Positions 45,128 to 54,985 of a DNA stretch of 64,000 nucleotides are shown here, piece by piece (the first letter of the stretch is position 1; every line of letters starts with the position of its first letter). The DNA is from Gammaproteobacteria bacterium. GTDB lineage: Bacteria; Pseudomonadota; Gammaproteobacteria; Ga0077554; Ga007554. The DNA lies in NCBI GenBank assembly GCA_021731145.1, contig JAKFXX010000031.1, positions 1-64,000 of the forward strand, written 5' to 3'. The notes under the pieces are model-generated. The model ran no database searches. It had not been told where the DNA came from and saw only the letters and a list, made by a program, of their open reading frames with translations. The translations under genes were made by a program, and so were the position numbers.

Positions 45128-46234
45128 TTACTTAACATACTCGACCACTTCCAGCCCGAATCCTGACAGCCCATGCACCTTCTTGGGTGCGCCCAGTATC
45201 CGCATCTTGCCCACGCCAATGTCGGCAAGTATCTGCGCGCCCGCACCATAGGTGCGCAGATCAATCCCCGCCGCCGGTTTCGGCAAGTGTATACCCTTAT
45301 CCTTGAGCTGATAATCCCTGATGCGCCGCACCAGATCACCTGCCTTTTCCGGCTTGCGCAACACTACTGCCACGCCGGCGCCTTCTTGCGCTATACGCCG
45401 CAAGGCATCGCGTAGCGGCCAGCCGCAATCATCGCGCCGGGCATCAAACACGTCGCATAGTGTGTCCTGCATATGTACGCGCACCAGCGTGGGCTGTTCC
45501 GTATGCACCTCGCCCAGCACCAGCGCCAGGTGCAACTCCTGGTCTATGGCATCCTGATAGGCGAGGAGACGGAACATGCCGTACTCCGTCGGAAGATTGC
45601 ACTCGGCAACGCGCGCCACGGTCTTTTCATTTTCCAGCCGGTAGTGGATCAGATCGGCAATCGTGCCGATCTTCAATTTATGCTCCAGCGCAAATTTCTC
45701 CAGCTCGGGGCGGCGCGCCATGGTGCCGTCTTCGTTGAGAATCTCGACAATCACGCAGGCCGGCTCCAGCCCCGCCATCCGCGCCAGATCGCAACCCGCC
45801 TCGGTATGCCCGGCGCGCGTCAGCACGCCGCCGCGTTGCGCCATGATCGGGAAGATATGCCCCGGCTGCACAATATCCGACGGCTTGGCATCCGGCGCCA
45901 CCGCTGCGCGCACCGTGACGGCGCGGTCGGCGGCGGAGATGCCCGTCGTCACACCCTCGGCGGCCTCGATGGACACGGTGAAGTTGGTCATATGCTTGTC
46001 GTTGGTGTCGCTTACCATCAGCGGCAAGCGCAACTGTTCGCAGCGCTCACGCGTCAGCGTAAGACAGATCAAGCCGCGCCCGTAACGCGCCATGAAATTG
46101 ATATCCTCGCCACGCACGCACGACGCAGCCATCACCAGATCGCCTTCGTTCTCGCGATCCTCATCGTCCATAATGATGACCATCCTGCCTTGGCGGATGT
46201 CTTCGATAATCTCTTGGGTGGTGCTTATGGACAT
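45128..46234 (-). CDS. ribBX: 3,4-dihydroxy-2-butanone-4-phosphate synthase with degenerate GTP cyclohydrolase II domain
   Basis: A 368-residue two-domain protein. Residues 1-205 are RibB, with [20 protein letters not shown] and [15 protein letters not shown], the conserved acid and HTEA sites. The second half resembles GTP cyclohydrolase II but lacks its zinc-binding cysteines: where an active enzyme has a SECLTGD...RCDCG pattern, this has [20 protein letters not shown]. The RQEGRGIGL segment is also missing. Such proteins are called RibBX and keep only RibB activity. A separate ribA must supply GTP cyclohydrolase II if riboflavin is made. Confidence 0.88.
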   Translation of the reverse strand: MSISTTQEIIEDIRQGRMVIIMDDEDRENEGDLVMAASCVRGEDINFMARYGRGLICLTLTRERCEQLRLPLMVSDTNDKHMTNFTVSIEAAEGVTTGISAADRAVTVRAAVAPDAKPSDIVQPGHIFPIMAQRGGVLTRAGHTEAGCDLARMAGLEPACVIVEILNEDGTMARRPELEKFALEHKLKIGTIADLIHYRLENEKTVARVAECNLPTEYGMFRLLAYQDAIDQELHLALVLGEVHTEQPTLVRVHMQDTLCDVFDARRDDCGWPLRDALRRIAQEGAGVAVVLRKPEKAGDLVRRIRDYQLKDKGIHLPKPAAGIDLRTYGAGAQILADIGVGKMRILGAPKKVHGLSGFGLEVVEYVK

Positions 46235-46240
46235 ATCAAT

Positions 46241-46903
46241 TTAGTTTTTTATAAATCCATGCTCGGCAAGAAAGGCATGACTAATCCCCCCGCTCCCCGG
46301 CTGCGCGGCACGCTCGCCCAGCAGCAGCCGCTCCAGATACCGGGCCAGCACATCCACTTCGAGATTGACGCGCCTGCCTGCGGTATATTCGTCCATGGTC
46401 GTCTCTTTCAGGGTATGCGGCACAATGTTGAGATCGAACTCCGCGCCGTTCACGGCGTTGACCGTGAGGCTGATGCCGTCGACACAAATCGAACCCTTTT
46501 CCGCAATGTACTTGGCCAGCGCATCCGGCACCCTGATGGTAAAACGCACCGACCTTCCATCTTCCCCGCGCCTCACCACCGTGCCTGCGCCATCCACATG
46601 CCCGCTCACCAGATGGCCGCCGAGGCGTGTGGTGGGTGTCAACGCCTGCTCCAGATTCACTCGGCTGCCCTGCTTTAATTCGGAAAACGTGGTGCATGCC
46701 AGCGTCTCGCCGGACACATCCACCCAGAAACCATCACCTGTAAAACTCGTCACCGTCAAACACACGCCGCTCACGGCGATGCTGTCACCGATCCGTGCGG
46801 CGGAAAGGTCCAGCTTTCCCGCAGCGATACGCATGCGCAGATCGGCACCCATGGATTCGAGGGCGGCAACTCTGCCTACGGACTGTATGATGCCTGTGAA
46901 CAT
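46241..46903 (-). CDS. ribE: Riboflavin synthase, alpha chain
   Basis: A 220-residue enzyme with two similar lumazine-binding barrels. The N-terminal repeat begins MFTGIIQSVGRVAALESMGA; the second has GGHLVSGHVDGAGTVVRRGE, IAEKGSICVDGISLTVNAV and a final helix. It dismutates two dimethylribityllumazines into riboflavin. It starts 4 bp after the end of ribD and ends 6 bp before ribBX, so the three are translated closely together. Confidence 0.95.
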   Translation of the reverse strand: MFTGIIQSVGRVAALESMGADLRMRIAAGKLDLSAARIGDSIAVSGVCLTVTSFTGDGFWVDVSGETLACTTFSELKQGSRVNLEQALTPTTRLGGHLVSGHVDGAGTVVRRGEDGRSVRFTIRVPDALAKYIAEKGSICVDGISLTVNAVNGAEFDLNIVPHTLKETTMDEYTAGRRVNLEVDVLARYLERLLLGERAAQPGSGGISHAFLAEHGFIKN

Positions 46904-46906
46904 GAA

Positions 46907-48106
46907 TTACGAATCTCCCGTAATTTTGGCCGTAATCCGCCAATCCTTCCCCACCGCACGGATGTCGATAATTTCCAAATTAATGCGCTGAGCCATGCTC
47001 TCCAACCCCGGCAAATGAAACAAACCGCGCGCAGCATCACCCATCAGGTGCGGGGCCATATAGATGACCACCTCGTCGACCAACCCCGCCCGTAGCATGG
47101 CCCCATTCAGCGTAGCACCCGCCTCCAGCAGGACTTCATTGATCTCCTGCGTTGCGAGGTAGCGCATCACGGCAGGCAGATCAATACCCTGCATCTGCGA
47201 TGTCCATGGATGGACAAGTGCCGCGAGCGCAGGCGACGGCATGGATGCCGGAGGTAAAGCAACGCAGGGAGCAGTTGCCGGATGCGCTGGAGCGGCCTCA
47301 GGCAGCGTCACAACCGTAACATTGTTCCGCGTCAGACCGTCACGCAATACCTGATTCCGCGAGGCCGTCACAATCAGCGTACGCCCAGCCGCATCGAGCA
47401 GACGCGCCTGCGGCGGGGTGCGCAAATGGGTGTCCAGCACGACGCGTAACGGCTGCCGAATCCTCTCGCCATTCAGCCGCACAGTGAGCGCGGGATCATC
47501 CGCCAGCACCGTGCCGACGCCGGTCATGATTGCCGAACTGCGGGCGCGCAGATGGTGAACATCGTGGCGCGCCGCCTCGGAAGTAATCCATTTGCTCTCG
47601 CCGTTCGCCATGGCGGTGCGCCCATCCAGACTCATCGCCAGCTTGCAGCGCACAAAGGGCCGACCATGGCGCATGCGCATGATAAAGCCGGGATTCAGCG
47701 CCTCGGCCTCCGCCTGCATCAGGCCACGCTCGACGGCGATACCCGCCGCTGCGAGCCGCGCCAGCCCCTCGCCGCCAACCTTTGGATTAGGATCCACCAT
47801 CGCCGCCACCACCCGCGCCACGCCAGCCGCAACCAGCGCGTCGGTGCAGGGCGGGGTGCGGCCATGATGGCAGCAGGGCTCCAACGTCACATAGGCTATC
47901 GCACCGCGCGCGCGTTCGCCAGCCTGCGCCAAGGCGTGTATCTCCGCATGCGGTTCGCCCGCCCGTTCGTGCCAACCTTCGCCGACGATCTCGCCGTCGC
48001 GCACCAGCACGCACCCCACCCGCGGGTTGGGATCAGTGCTGTACAGGCCGCGCCGGGCGATCCGGAGGGCACGGGCCATAAATTGGTAATCGCTTTGATA
48101 ATCCAT
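46907..48106 (-). CDS. ribD: Bifunctional deaminase/reductase RibD
   Basis: A 399-residue enzyme with an N-terminal cytidine-deaminase-like domain (HAE motif in GEPHAEIHALAQAG and the second zinc site LEPCCHHGRTPPCTDALVA). The reductase domain starts near residue 150 with RPFVRCKLAMSLDGRTAMAN. It catalyses the second and third steps of the riboflavin pyrimidine branch. The reductase half has a somewhat Pro/Ala-rich insert (PEAAPAHPATAPCVALPPAS, about residues 275-295) that is not usual. It is 52 bp after nrdR. Confidence 0.94.
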   Translation of the reverse strand: MDYQSDYQFMARALRIARRGLYSTDPNPRVGCVLVRDGEIVGEGWHERAGEPHAEIHALAQAGERARGAIAYVTLEPCCHHGRTPPCTDALVAAGVARVVAAMVDPNPKVGGEGLARLAAAGIAVERGLMQAEAEALNPGFIMRMRHGRPFVRCKLAMSLDGRTAMANGESKWITSEAARHDVHHLRARSSAIMTGVGTVLADDPALTVRLNGERIRQPLRVVLDTHLRTPPQARLLDAAGRTLIVTASRNQVLRDGLTRNNVTVVTLPEAAPAHPATAPCVALPPASMPSPALAALVHPWTSQMQGIDLPAVMRYLATQEINEVLLEAGATLNGAMLRAGLVDEVVIYMAPHLMGDAARGLFHLPGLESMAQRINLEIIDIRAVGKDWRITAKITGDS

Positions 48107-48158
48107 CGGGAATTGCGGTACACCAGTGCAAACTTAATGTAGGGTACGGCGCAGCCTG

Positions 48159-48632
48159 TTAACGCTCGGCGCGTGACGCCGCTTCCTGCTCCAGTCGCGC
48201 TATCTCCTCGCGAAAGGCATTAACATCCTGGAAGCTGCGGTACACCGAGGCAAACCGGACATAGGCAACCTGATCCAACTGGCGCAACTCATCCATCACC
48301 CATTCACCCAGCACGCGCGAATTGACTTCGCGGTCGCCCGCGGTGCTCAGGCGGTGTTTGATATGATTGATGGCGTCATCCATCCGTTCGGTGGGCACAG
48401 GACGTTTTTCCAGCGCACGCAGCATTCCGGCGCGCAGCTTGCCCTCATCGAAGGGAGCACGGCTACCGTCACGTTTTACAATGCGCGGCATCACCAGCTC
48501 CGCTGTCTCGAAGGTGGTGAAGCGATCGGCACAAGTGAGACACTCGCGGCGTCGGCGCACCGCCGCGCCCTCGTTCGCCAGCCGCGAGTCGATAACCTTG
48601 GTGTCGTCAGCGCCGCAAAAGGGGCAGCGCAT
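48159..48632 (-). CDS. nrdR: Transcriptional repressor NrdR
   Basis: A 157-residue regulator of ribonucleotide reductase genes. The zinc ribbon starts [20 protein letters not shown] and has [13 protein letters not shown], giving four zinc cysteines. The ATP-cone follows ([20 protein letters not shown]). Length is standard. The 5' end abuts a 22-bp inverted repeat arm that fills the gap to glyA. Order glyA-nrdR-ribD is common in proteobacteria. Confidence 0.96.
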   Translation of the reverse strand: MRCPFCGADDTKVIDSRLANEGAAVRRRRECLTCADRFTTFETAELVMPRIVKRDGSRAPFDEGKLRAGMLRALEKRPVPTERMDDAINHIKHRLSTAGDREVNSRVLGEWVMDELRQLDQVAYVRFASVYRSFQDVNAFREEIARLEQEAASRAER

Positions 48633-48873
48633 TATCCTGGAAACGGCAGTTGGACGGGGTGGAGTGTGCGGTTTTCAGTGTGCAGGGCAAGGCGCAACGA
48701 CGCGGAATGGTTGCTCCATTCCAAGGAGTTGCAACGCTGCCATGCACACTGAAAACCGTGCAATCCACTCCGTAGCGGACTCACCAAACAGGTGAGCCTA
48801 TGGATAATGAAAAAGCCTATTTTAAGCATTCTGTTAACTCCCACAAAAAAGCGGTCAACTGCCGTTTCCAGGA
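48633..48873. repeat. Repeat family C, copy 2, a long inverted repeat filling glyA-nrdR
   Basis: Outer arms (48631-48652 and 48856-48877) read ATTATCCTGGAAACGGCAGT, TG against CAACTGCCGTTTCCAGGATT, AT, complementary over 22 bp with one mismatch. Inside, GTGCGGTTTTCAGTGTGC (from about 48669) faces GCACACTGAAAACCGTGC (about 48739), and GGAATGG/CCATTCC is a small inner hairpin. The right half (48739-48871) matches copy 1 at 40854-41037. The element spans from the glyA stop to the nrdR start, so the two genes are separated only by this repeat. Confidence 0.75.
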
Positions 48874-50130
48874 TTATTTACCGTACACGGGAAACCGCCC
48901 GCACAGCTCCAGCACGTGATGCTTGACGCGCTCGATAGTAGCGGCATTGCCCACGTTATCCAGAACATCGCAGATCCAGCCCGCCAGGACGCGAACCTCG
49001 GCCTCATTGAAGCCACGAGTGGTCACCGCCGGGGTGCCGATACGGATACCGCTGGTGACGAACGGTGAGCGCGGGTCATTGGGAACGCTGTTCTTGTTGA
49101 CGGTGATGTTCGCCGCGCCCAATGCCTCTTCTGCTTCTTTGCCACTGATTTCCTTGCCGGTCAGGTCAACCAGAAACAGATGATTATCGGTGCCGCCGGA
49201 AACCACCTTATATCCACGCTCGATCAACACCTTTGCCATGGCGCGGGCATTGGTGACCACCTGGGCCTGGTACACCTTGAATTCGGGCTGCAGCGCCTCC
49301 TTGAAGGCCACTGCCTTGGCGGCGATTACGTGCATCAGGGGGCCACCCTGAATGCCCGGGAAAATCATCGAATTGAGCTTCTTTTCAATGTCAGGATTAG
49401 CCTTCGCCAGAATGATGCCGCCACGCGGGCCACGCAAGGTTTTGTGGGTGGTCGAGGTGGTGATATCGGCGATCTGCACCGGGCTGGGATAAACCCCGGC
49501 AGCGACCAAGCCAGCCACGTGGGCCATATCGACAAACAGGTACGCGCCCACCTTGTCGGCAATGGCACGGAAGCGCTGCCAGTCAACCACTCTTGAATAG
49601 GCACTGAAACCGGCAACGATCATCTTCGGCTTGTGCTCCAGCGCCAAAGCCTCCACCTGCGCGTAATCGATCTCGCCCGTGGCGACATCCAGACCATACT
49701 GCACGGCGTTGTAAATCTTGCCGGAGAAATTGACCTTGGCACCATGGGTGAGATGACCGCCATGGGCCAGGCTCATGCCCAGGATGGTATCACCGGGATT
49801 GAGCAGCGCCATGTAGACAGCGGCATTGGCCTGGGAGCCGGAATGCGGCTGGACGTTGGCATAATCGGCGCCAAACAGTTGTTTTACACGATCGATAGCA
49901 AGCTGCTCAGCCTTGTCGACATACTCGCAGCCGCCATAATAACGCTTACCAGGATAGCCTTCGGCATATTTATTTGTTAAAACAGAGCCTTGCGCCTCCA
50001 TCACGCGCGGGCTGGCGTAATTCTCGGAGGCGATCAGCTCGATATGTTCTTCCTGGCGAACCACCTCGGCCTGCATGGCGGCCCACAACTCATCATCAAA
50101 ACCGGCAATGGTCATTTTTTGCGTAAACAT
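48874..50130 (-). CDS. glyA: Serine hydroxymethyltransferase
   Basis: A 418-residue PLP enzyme moving one-carbon units from serine to tetrahydrofolate. The start [20 protein letters not shown] at 50130 has AGGTGA upstream; a GTG three codons earlier is less likely. [20 protein letters not shown], the PLP lysine in [20 protein letters not shown] and [16 protein letters not shown] are family marks. Length is standard. Confidence 0.96.
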   Translation of the reverse strand: MFTQKMTIAGFDDELWAAMQAEVVRQEEHIELIASENYASPRVMEAQGSVLTNKYAEGYPGKRYYGGCEYVDKAEQLAIDRVKQLFGADYANVQPHSGSQANAAVYMALLNPGDTILGMSLAHGGHLTHGAKVNFSGKIYNAVQYGLDVATGEIDYAQVEALALEHKPKMIVAGFSAYSRVVDWQRFRAIADKVGAYLFVDMAHVAGLVAAGVYPSPVQIADITTSTTHKTLRGPRGGIILAKANPDIEKKLNSMIFPGIQGGPLMHVIAAKAVAFKEALQPEFKVYQAQVVTNARAMAKVLIERGYKVVSGGTDNHLFLVDLTGKEISGKEAEEALGAANITVNKNSVPNDPRSPFVTSGIRIGTPAVTTRGFNEAEVRVLAGWICDVLDNVGNAATIERVKHHVLELCGRFPVYGK

Positions 50131-50323
50131 CCGACTCACCTGTTGGAAATCCGTTCAAATAGTATCCCAATGATACCCGATTCACATGGATTGCGCATTT
50201 GCCATTTTAGCGATTGATGATGGAAGACCTTATTTATGTTATGCTATTAACAATAGGATCCAGCTTAATCACGGAGGGTGTTAAATATCGGCCGAGATAC
50301 ACATGCTCATCAAGAGGCAAGCT

Positions 50324-51691
50324 ATGTCAACGGAAATAAAACCACAATTATCCGGATCACCCTCATCCCAAAAAGCCCTCCGCCTGCTGGACGGTCTCAA
50401 GCGGACCCAAGCCGGCACCGTTATTTATCAGCATATCAATCAAATCCTTGAGGATAACGAAGTCACGCGCACCGAGACCGAACAGGCCTATGCCAGTCTG
50501 CTGGGCACACTGCTCGGTGCCTACGCACAGCAACTTCCCGCCGATTCACTGCTGCGCACTCATATCAAATTGGTGCAAATGCGCCTTATGCCGCCACTAC
50601 TGGCATCCGAGTTTGCCGCTTTACGCCGCTACATAGAGGTTTACGCAGCTGATATCAGGCGCAACGATCGGGAAATCACGGAGACCCTGATAGAGGCATT
50701 GAGCCCTCTGCTGGAAGAGTTTGGCGTCTATGGCGAGGAGATTGCCGCCCCCCCCCCCGAGGGCGCCCATACAACACACGAAGCCCCAGCGCCACCGCAC
50801 GTCGTACACCGTGTCGATCACACCTATCGCCAACATCTCGATGCCAAGCACAAAAGCATGCGGGAGATTCAGGAGGCACTCGCCGGACAAATTGTGGATA
50901 CCATCCACCAGAATGAAGATTTCAGCATACGCCTGGAAATTGCATCAGGAAGACTGCAGCAGGCGGGAAGCATCACCATTCTCAACACGCTCAGGCAAGT
51001 GCTCGCAAACGAAACGAAAAACATACTGGATAGCAATCGGGCGCTGGGAGAGCAGCTCGCAAGTGCTCGCGATCACCTGAAAACCATCCAGTCCGACACC
51101 CAGCAACTGAGCGATGAACTGACCAGAGTGCATCTGCTCAGTCTCACCGATGAATTAACGAACCTGCCTAACCGGCGCGCCTTTATGCGTCGGCTGGAAG
51201 ATGAAGTGGCGCGCGTGCAGCGCTATGGCAGTCCACTCACACTGGCCATCATTGACCTGGATGACTTCAAATCCATCAACGACAAGCTTGGCCATGCAGC
51301 GGGCGACGAAGCGCTACGCAGCTTTGCATCCAATGTGCTATCGACCTTCCGCCACCACGACATAGTGGCGCGCTACGGCGGCGAAGAGTTCGCCATACTG
51401 CTGCCCAACACGGACAGTGAGGGCGCAATGCACGCCCTGAGAAAGGTACAAAAGCGCGCCGCCGAATCGTCCTACACGCATGGCAATGCGGCACTGCCCA
51501 TGCCCACCTTCTCCGCCGGCATTGCATTGCACAAAGCCGGCGAGACGCCCAGCAGCCTGATTGAACGTGCAGACAGCGCACTCTACCGGGCTAAACATAT
51601 GGGGCGCAACCGGCTGGAGATGGATGCCGCGCCAAGCGCACATATCGCAGCCTACCACACCACCCTAAACGATCCGTCAGCTATACCTTAA
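50324..51691 (+). CDS. Diguanylate cyclase (GGDEF)
   Basis: A 455-residue cytoplasmic protein. The start MSTEIKPQLSGSPSSQKALR at 50324 has AGAGG 7 bp upstream; an in-frame ATG 21 bp earlier exists but lacks such a site. The N-terminal ~270 residues are helical with no membrane segment or named sensor domain I recognise, ending in a coiled-coil (SDTQQLSDELTRVHLLSL). The GGDEF domain starts LTDELTNLPNRRAFMRRLED and has YGGEEFAIL, an active GG(D/E)EF form. RHHD five residues before it matches the inhibitory RxxD site, so product feedback is likely. It makes cyclic-di-GMP; no EAL domain. Confidence 0.92.
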   Translation: MSTEIKPQLSGSPSSQKALRLLDGLKRTQAGTVIYQHINQILEDNEVTRTETEQAYASLLGTLLGAYAQQLPADSLLRTHIKLVQMRLMPPLLASEFAALRRYIEVYAADIRRNDREITETLIEALSPLLEEFGVYGEEIAAPPPEGAHTTHEAPAPPHVVHRVDHTYRQHLDAKHKSMREIQEALAGQIVDTIHQNEDFSIRLEIASGRLQQAGSITILNTLRQVLANETKNILDSNRALGEQLASARDHLKTIQSDTQQLSDELTRVHLLSLTDELTNLPNRRAFMRRLEDEVARVQRYGSPLTLAIIDLDDFKSINDKLGHAAGDEALRSFASNVLSTFRHHDIVARYGGEEFAILLPNTDSEGAMHALRKVQKRAAESSYTHGNAALPMPTFSAGIALHKAGETPSSLIERADSALYRAKHMGRNRLEMDAAPSAHIAAYHTTLNDPSAIP

Positions 51692-51801
51692 CCAACAAAT
51701 CAGGTAATTATTCAGCACCTCGCCCAACAAAGTCAGGCATCTTCCCATGAAAGAGTGCCTTTAGCGCCCCGTTGAGCGAAAATCGATCTGCGCCATAAAG
51801 A

Positions 51802-53313
51802 CTACCGAGCCCTGCGCAGCACATCCACCAGCCCATCATAATTCCCATCCACCGCCAAGGAGTAACCCGCCACATCGCGCCGCGCGACGAACACATGATC
51901 CTCATGCCACAGCGGCACATACGGCAACTGCTCCAGCAAATAGCGCTGTATTTCCCGGTATTTTGCAGCCTGCGCATCCAGGCCCGGCTCAGCCTCGGCC
52001 GCTTCAATCAGGTGGTCGACGTTGCTGTTGGCGAAACGCCCACGATTGGCGCCGTCGGGAGGAATGGATGTGCTGTGGTAGGCATAGCGAAAGATATCGG
52101 GGGTTTTGATGCCTACCCAGCTCAGGCTGAATATCTGAAAGCGCCCGGCCTTGATATCACCATAAAACGTACCCCAGTCATAGCTGCGCAGATCGACATG
52201 GATGCCGACATCGGCGAGCTGGCTTTGGATGATGGTAGCCAACCGGATGCGGAACGGGTCACTGGAGGTTTTATGGGTGAGATGCACGGGATGTTGTGCG
52301 TCAAAACCCGCCTGTTTGAGCAACGCGCGTGCCTGCTGCGGATCATGGCGATAGCCGGATAAATTCTGTACGCCTGCCCAGTGATCGGGCGGGAACATTG
52401 CACCCGCCGGACGCGCCGCGCCGCCCAGCACATACTTGATAATTGCCTCGCGGTCCAGGGCATACGCGATGGCGCGACGCACTTCAATCCGGCTGGTCAA
52501 CGGGTCGTTCATGTTGAAGCCGAGATAACTGAAGTTGGATCCGCTGCCGCGCTGCACCTGTAGTTCTTTCTTGCCTTCGAGGTATTTTACAAGCTCGGGC
52601 GGCAGGTCGTTTTGCAACATATCGATCTCGCCACGCATCAGTTTGAGGGCGCGCACGGTGGGATCGGGCACATGGAGAAATTCCAACGCTTGCCGGTCCG
52701 CAACACGGATAAGATGCAAGCGCCCTTCCGTCGGCCAATCGAGGAATGAAAACGGTCCGCTGCCTATTGGCTTTTGATTGAATGGATGCCCGGCCACGAT
52801 CAGCCGGGCGGGCAGGATGCCTATCACCAGTTTTGCAGGAAACAAGGCATCCGGCTTGTTCAGGTGAAAGTCGATGGTGTTGTCGTCCGGCGCTTCGATA
52901 CCCCCGATCATTTCCAATGAGGCGCGATGCGGTGAGGCATTGCCCGGAGCGAGGATGAAGTCATAGGTCGCCTTGACGTCGGCCGCCGTCAATCGGCTGC
53001 CGTCATGAAATACCCTGCCCTCTTTCCCCAACGTAAAACGATAATGCACGGGTGTGATTTCTTGCCAGACCGCAAGCGACGGCACCGGCAACGATACACT
53101 GTCAAAGTCCACTAATTGCCGGTACAGCAGGCGATTGAGTCGCGTGGAGGCGGCATCAGTGGCAAAACGCGGATCGAGACTGACTGGCGCGTTCGCAAGC
53201 CCGAAGCGTAAGACAGGATTATTGGCGGGCGTGGAACAGGCGGACAACGCCAGCAACACGAACAGGAAAATCAGTGCAAGAAAAATTCGCCTGCACGGGT
53301 TAAAAAATAACAC
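51802..53313 (-). CDS. ABC-transporter peptide/solute-binding lipoprotein (SBP_bac_5)
   Basis: A 503-residue extracytoplasmic binding protein. The lipobox LLALSACST near residues 21-29 follows a basic hydrophobic leader (RRIFLALIFLFVLLALSAC). The mature part has the family pattern: LRFGLANAPVSLDPRFATDA, YTVRFTLGKEGRVFHDG-like VFHDGSRLTAADVKATYDFI, and repeated HLNKPDALFPAKL-type segments. No permease or ATPase gene is adjacent on either side, so its partner transporter, if any, is encoded elsewhere. Substrate is probably oligopeptides or a related solute. Confidence 0.88.
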   Translation of the reverse strand: MLFFNPCRRIFLALIFLFVLLALSACSTPANNPVLRFGLANAPVSLDPRFATDAASTRLNRLLYRQLVDFDSVSLPVPSLAVWQEITPVHYRFTLGKEGRVFHDGSRLTAADVKATYDFILAPGNASPHRASLEMIGGIEAPDDNTIDFHLNKPDALFPAKLVIGILPARLIVAGHPFNQKPIGSGPFSFLDWPTEGRLHLIRVADRQALEFLHVPDPTVRALKLMRGEIDMLQNDLPPELVKYLEGKKELQVQRGSGSNFSYLGFNMNDPLTSRIEVRRAIAYALDREAIIKYVLGGAARPAGAMFPPDHWAGVQNLSGYRHDPQQARALLKQAGFDAQHPVHLTHKTSSDPFRIRLATIIQSQLADVGIHVDLRSYDWGTFYGDIKAGRFQIFSLSWVGIKTPDIFRYAYHSTSIPPDGANRGRFANSNVDHLIEAAEAEPGLDAQAAKYREIQRYLLEQLPYVPLWHEDHVFVARRDVAGYSLAVDGNYDGLVDVLRRAR

Positions 53314-53323
53314 TAACTCCTAC

Positions 53324-53466
53324 TCCTACTGTGTCGCAAAGTGATCAAGGGATGCAGTGCAAGGCAAAATTGGGCGAAAAAGCGGAGTTTACACGTAGTA
53401 AATGAGCATTTTGAGCCCGATTTTAACGCCGCAATGCGCCCTTCAGCGCTTTGTGACACAGTAGGA
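53324..53466. repeat. Inverted repeat around a stretch of repeat-like DNA (TCCTACTGTGTCGCAAAG type)
   Basis: TCCTACTGTGTCGCAAAG (53324-53341) and CTTTGTGACACAGTAGGA (53449-53466) are complementary with one mismatch. The interior holds further partial complementarity (GGCAAAATTGGGCG against GCCCGATTTTAACG). It fills the whole gap between the binding lipoprotein start and the CYTH stop. Extragenic elements of this type are common in gammaproteobacterial DNA. It contains no credible gene. Confidence 0.7.
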
Positions 53467-53934
53467 CTACCAATCCTTGAACGGATGCGTCACAAGGCAA
53501 ACATTATAATAGCGTGGATCGTGCGACACCTCCTCTCCCGCCCAGTCCGGCAATTCAAAAGCCTCATCGGCATCGTCAAGCTCAATCTCCGCAACGATTA
53601 GCCCGTCATTATCCCCCGCAAACACATCAACTTCCCAGATATGCCCGGCATGCTCGACGTTATAGCGCGTCTTTTCGATCAATGGACCTTCGCAAAACAG
53701 ATCAAGCATTTCATTGGCCTCCTGCTCGGGAACCTCATATTCATATTCCTTGCGGGTCACGCCGAGTGTGGCACTCTTGAGATTCAGGTATCCCTGTCCG
53801 CCACCCGAACGTACACGTATCGAACAACCCGGCGCACTGGCCAGGTATCCCTGACGATAAAAAATACCTTCATCGGCATGGTTACGCCACGCGTCATTAC
53901 GCACCAGGAATTTACGTTCTATCTCTGTTGCCAT
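53467..53934 (-). CDS. CYTH-domain protein
   Basis: A 155-residue single-domain protein. The family ExExK mark occurs at the start as ATEIERKFLV, followed by YRQGYLASAPGCSIRVRSGG, LNLKSATLGVTRKEYEYEVP and a terminal EIELDDADEAFELPDWAG acidic strand. CYTH proteins are tunnel-fold phosphohydrolases or adenylate cyclases acting on triphosphates. Small stand-alone bacterial ones are often inorganic triphosphatases; the activity of this one cannot be chosen. It lies between the binding lipoprotein and the lipoprotein operon. Confidence 0.9.
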   Translation of the reverse strand: MATEIERKFLVRNDAWRNHADEGIFYRQGYLASAPGCSIRVRSGGGQGYLNLKSATLGVTRKEYEYEVPEQEANEMLDLFCEGPLIEKTRYNVEHAGHIWEVDVFAGDNDGLIVAEIELDDADEAFELPDWAGEEVSHDPRYYNVCLVTHPFKDW

Positions 53935-53936
53935 GC

Positions 53937-54968
53937 TTACTTCCCGTCCGTTTTTACTGCAAATCCAAAAATCACGCCGCCCAGCTCTTTTTTCAGAATC
54001 TGATCCACCTGCTCCATCGCACGCTGCCGGGCCAGCACGGCTTCTTGCCCGGAGGCCTTGATGGCCCAGCGCTGGGTGCCGCGCACACGCCCGGAGGTGT
54101 TCTCGTAAAGCTTCACCTCCAGCGCCCCTGTCATCCAGTGCCAGCCCTCACGGCGCCCAAGATCGGCAAGGTCGAGGGCGGCATCCACCAGATAATCGGG
54201 ATTTTCCTTCGTTTCTGTAAATCCGGCCGCAGCGATGCCACCCGATACCGCTTTGCCCAATTGACCTGTCGCATCATCATTGACGCGCACACCAATGCGC
54301 ACACGTTTGAGTAGATCATCCAGATCGGCACGCAAGCGCTCGACTGTCCAGTCCGACGGCATCCCCTGCCCGGTGCGATCCACCACCTTGAGGCTCTTTT
54401 GATATGCCACACGCTCACGTTGCGCGTCGAGCGCCTGGCTGGCGGCACTGATCTTTTCCAGAAGATCGCCGGCATTGCGTGCCCGCTCAAGATCGTGGCG
54501 TGTCGCATCATCAAGGCGATTGATTTCCTGGCGCAAGCTCATTGCCGCAGGCGCGCGCCGCAGCACCGCCAGGGCAAAATGATGATGCGTTGCCGGGTCC
54601 TGCCAAAACTCCGCAATCCGCACACCCTGCATGATCTGATCGGTGCGGGTATTCAATGCACGGGAAATATTTGTCTGTGTCCGGTCCTGCTTTTGTTCAT
54701 CCGCACCCGTATTACCACCGCTACTAAATACACGCACGTCGCTGCTTTCCTCGGCAACGGACACTGAAAAAATCTTTGCCAGATCGGCGCGCGCACGGTC
54801 TTTAGCCGCCTCAAGCGTGTCACCTTCGCCACGCCCCATAAGGAATTCGGATTCCTGATAGCGCGGCGTATCGCCCGCCAACCAGTCGGGCTTGGTCGCT
54901 TTGCCGGCACAGCCCTCCAGCAAAAAAGCCGTGGACAGGATCATTAACAACAACGTGCGTAACTTCAT
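53937..54968 (-). CDS. LPP20-like lipoprotein
   Basis: A 343-residue predicted lipoprotein with leader MKLRTLLLMILSTAFLLEGC ending at the lipobox LLEGC. The mature N-terminal part, EFLMGRGEGDTLEAAKDRAR ADLAKIF, matches the LPP20-type domain: a helix that recurs in such proteins. The C-terminal ~120 residues form a second, less clear domain with RVRGTQRWAIKASGQEAVLA. It is the last gene in a five-gene lipoprotein operon, 17 bp after the 54986 gene. Role in the outer membrane is likely but not defined. Confidence 0.75.
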   Translation of the reverse strand: MKLRTLLLMILSTAFLLEGCAGKATKPDWLAGDTPRYQESEFLMGRGEGDTLEAAKDRARADLAKIFSVSVAEESSDVRVFSSGGNTGADEQKQDRTQTNISRALNTRTDQIMQGVRIAEFWQDPATHHHFALAVLRRAPAAMSLRQEINRLDDATRHDLERARNAGDLLEKISAASQALDAQRERVAYQKSLKVVDRTGQGMPSDWTVERLRADLDDLLKRVRIGVRVNDDATGQLGKAVSGGIAAAGFTETKENPDYLVDAALDLADLGRREGWHWMTGALEVKLYENTSGRVRGTQRWAIKASGQEAVLARQRAMEQVDQILKKELGGVIFGFAVKTDGK

Positions 54969-54985
54969 TGAGCGGCCTCTACCAT

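Noticed and set aside
45473-46678. 401-residue frame opposite ribBX and ribE
   Set aside because: Spans two real genes on the other strand; composition typical of a shadow frame.
48645-48873. Possible insertion sequence between glyA and nrdR
   Set aside because: Terminal inverted arms are present but there is no transposase frame; it fits a non-autonomous repeat better.
42619-50139. FMN riboswitch ahead of the riboflavin genes
   Set aside because: I see no long structured leader; ribD follows nrdR by 52 bp and the other genes are packed too closely.
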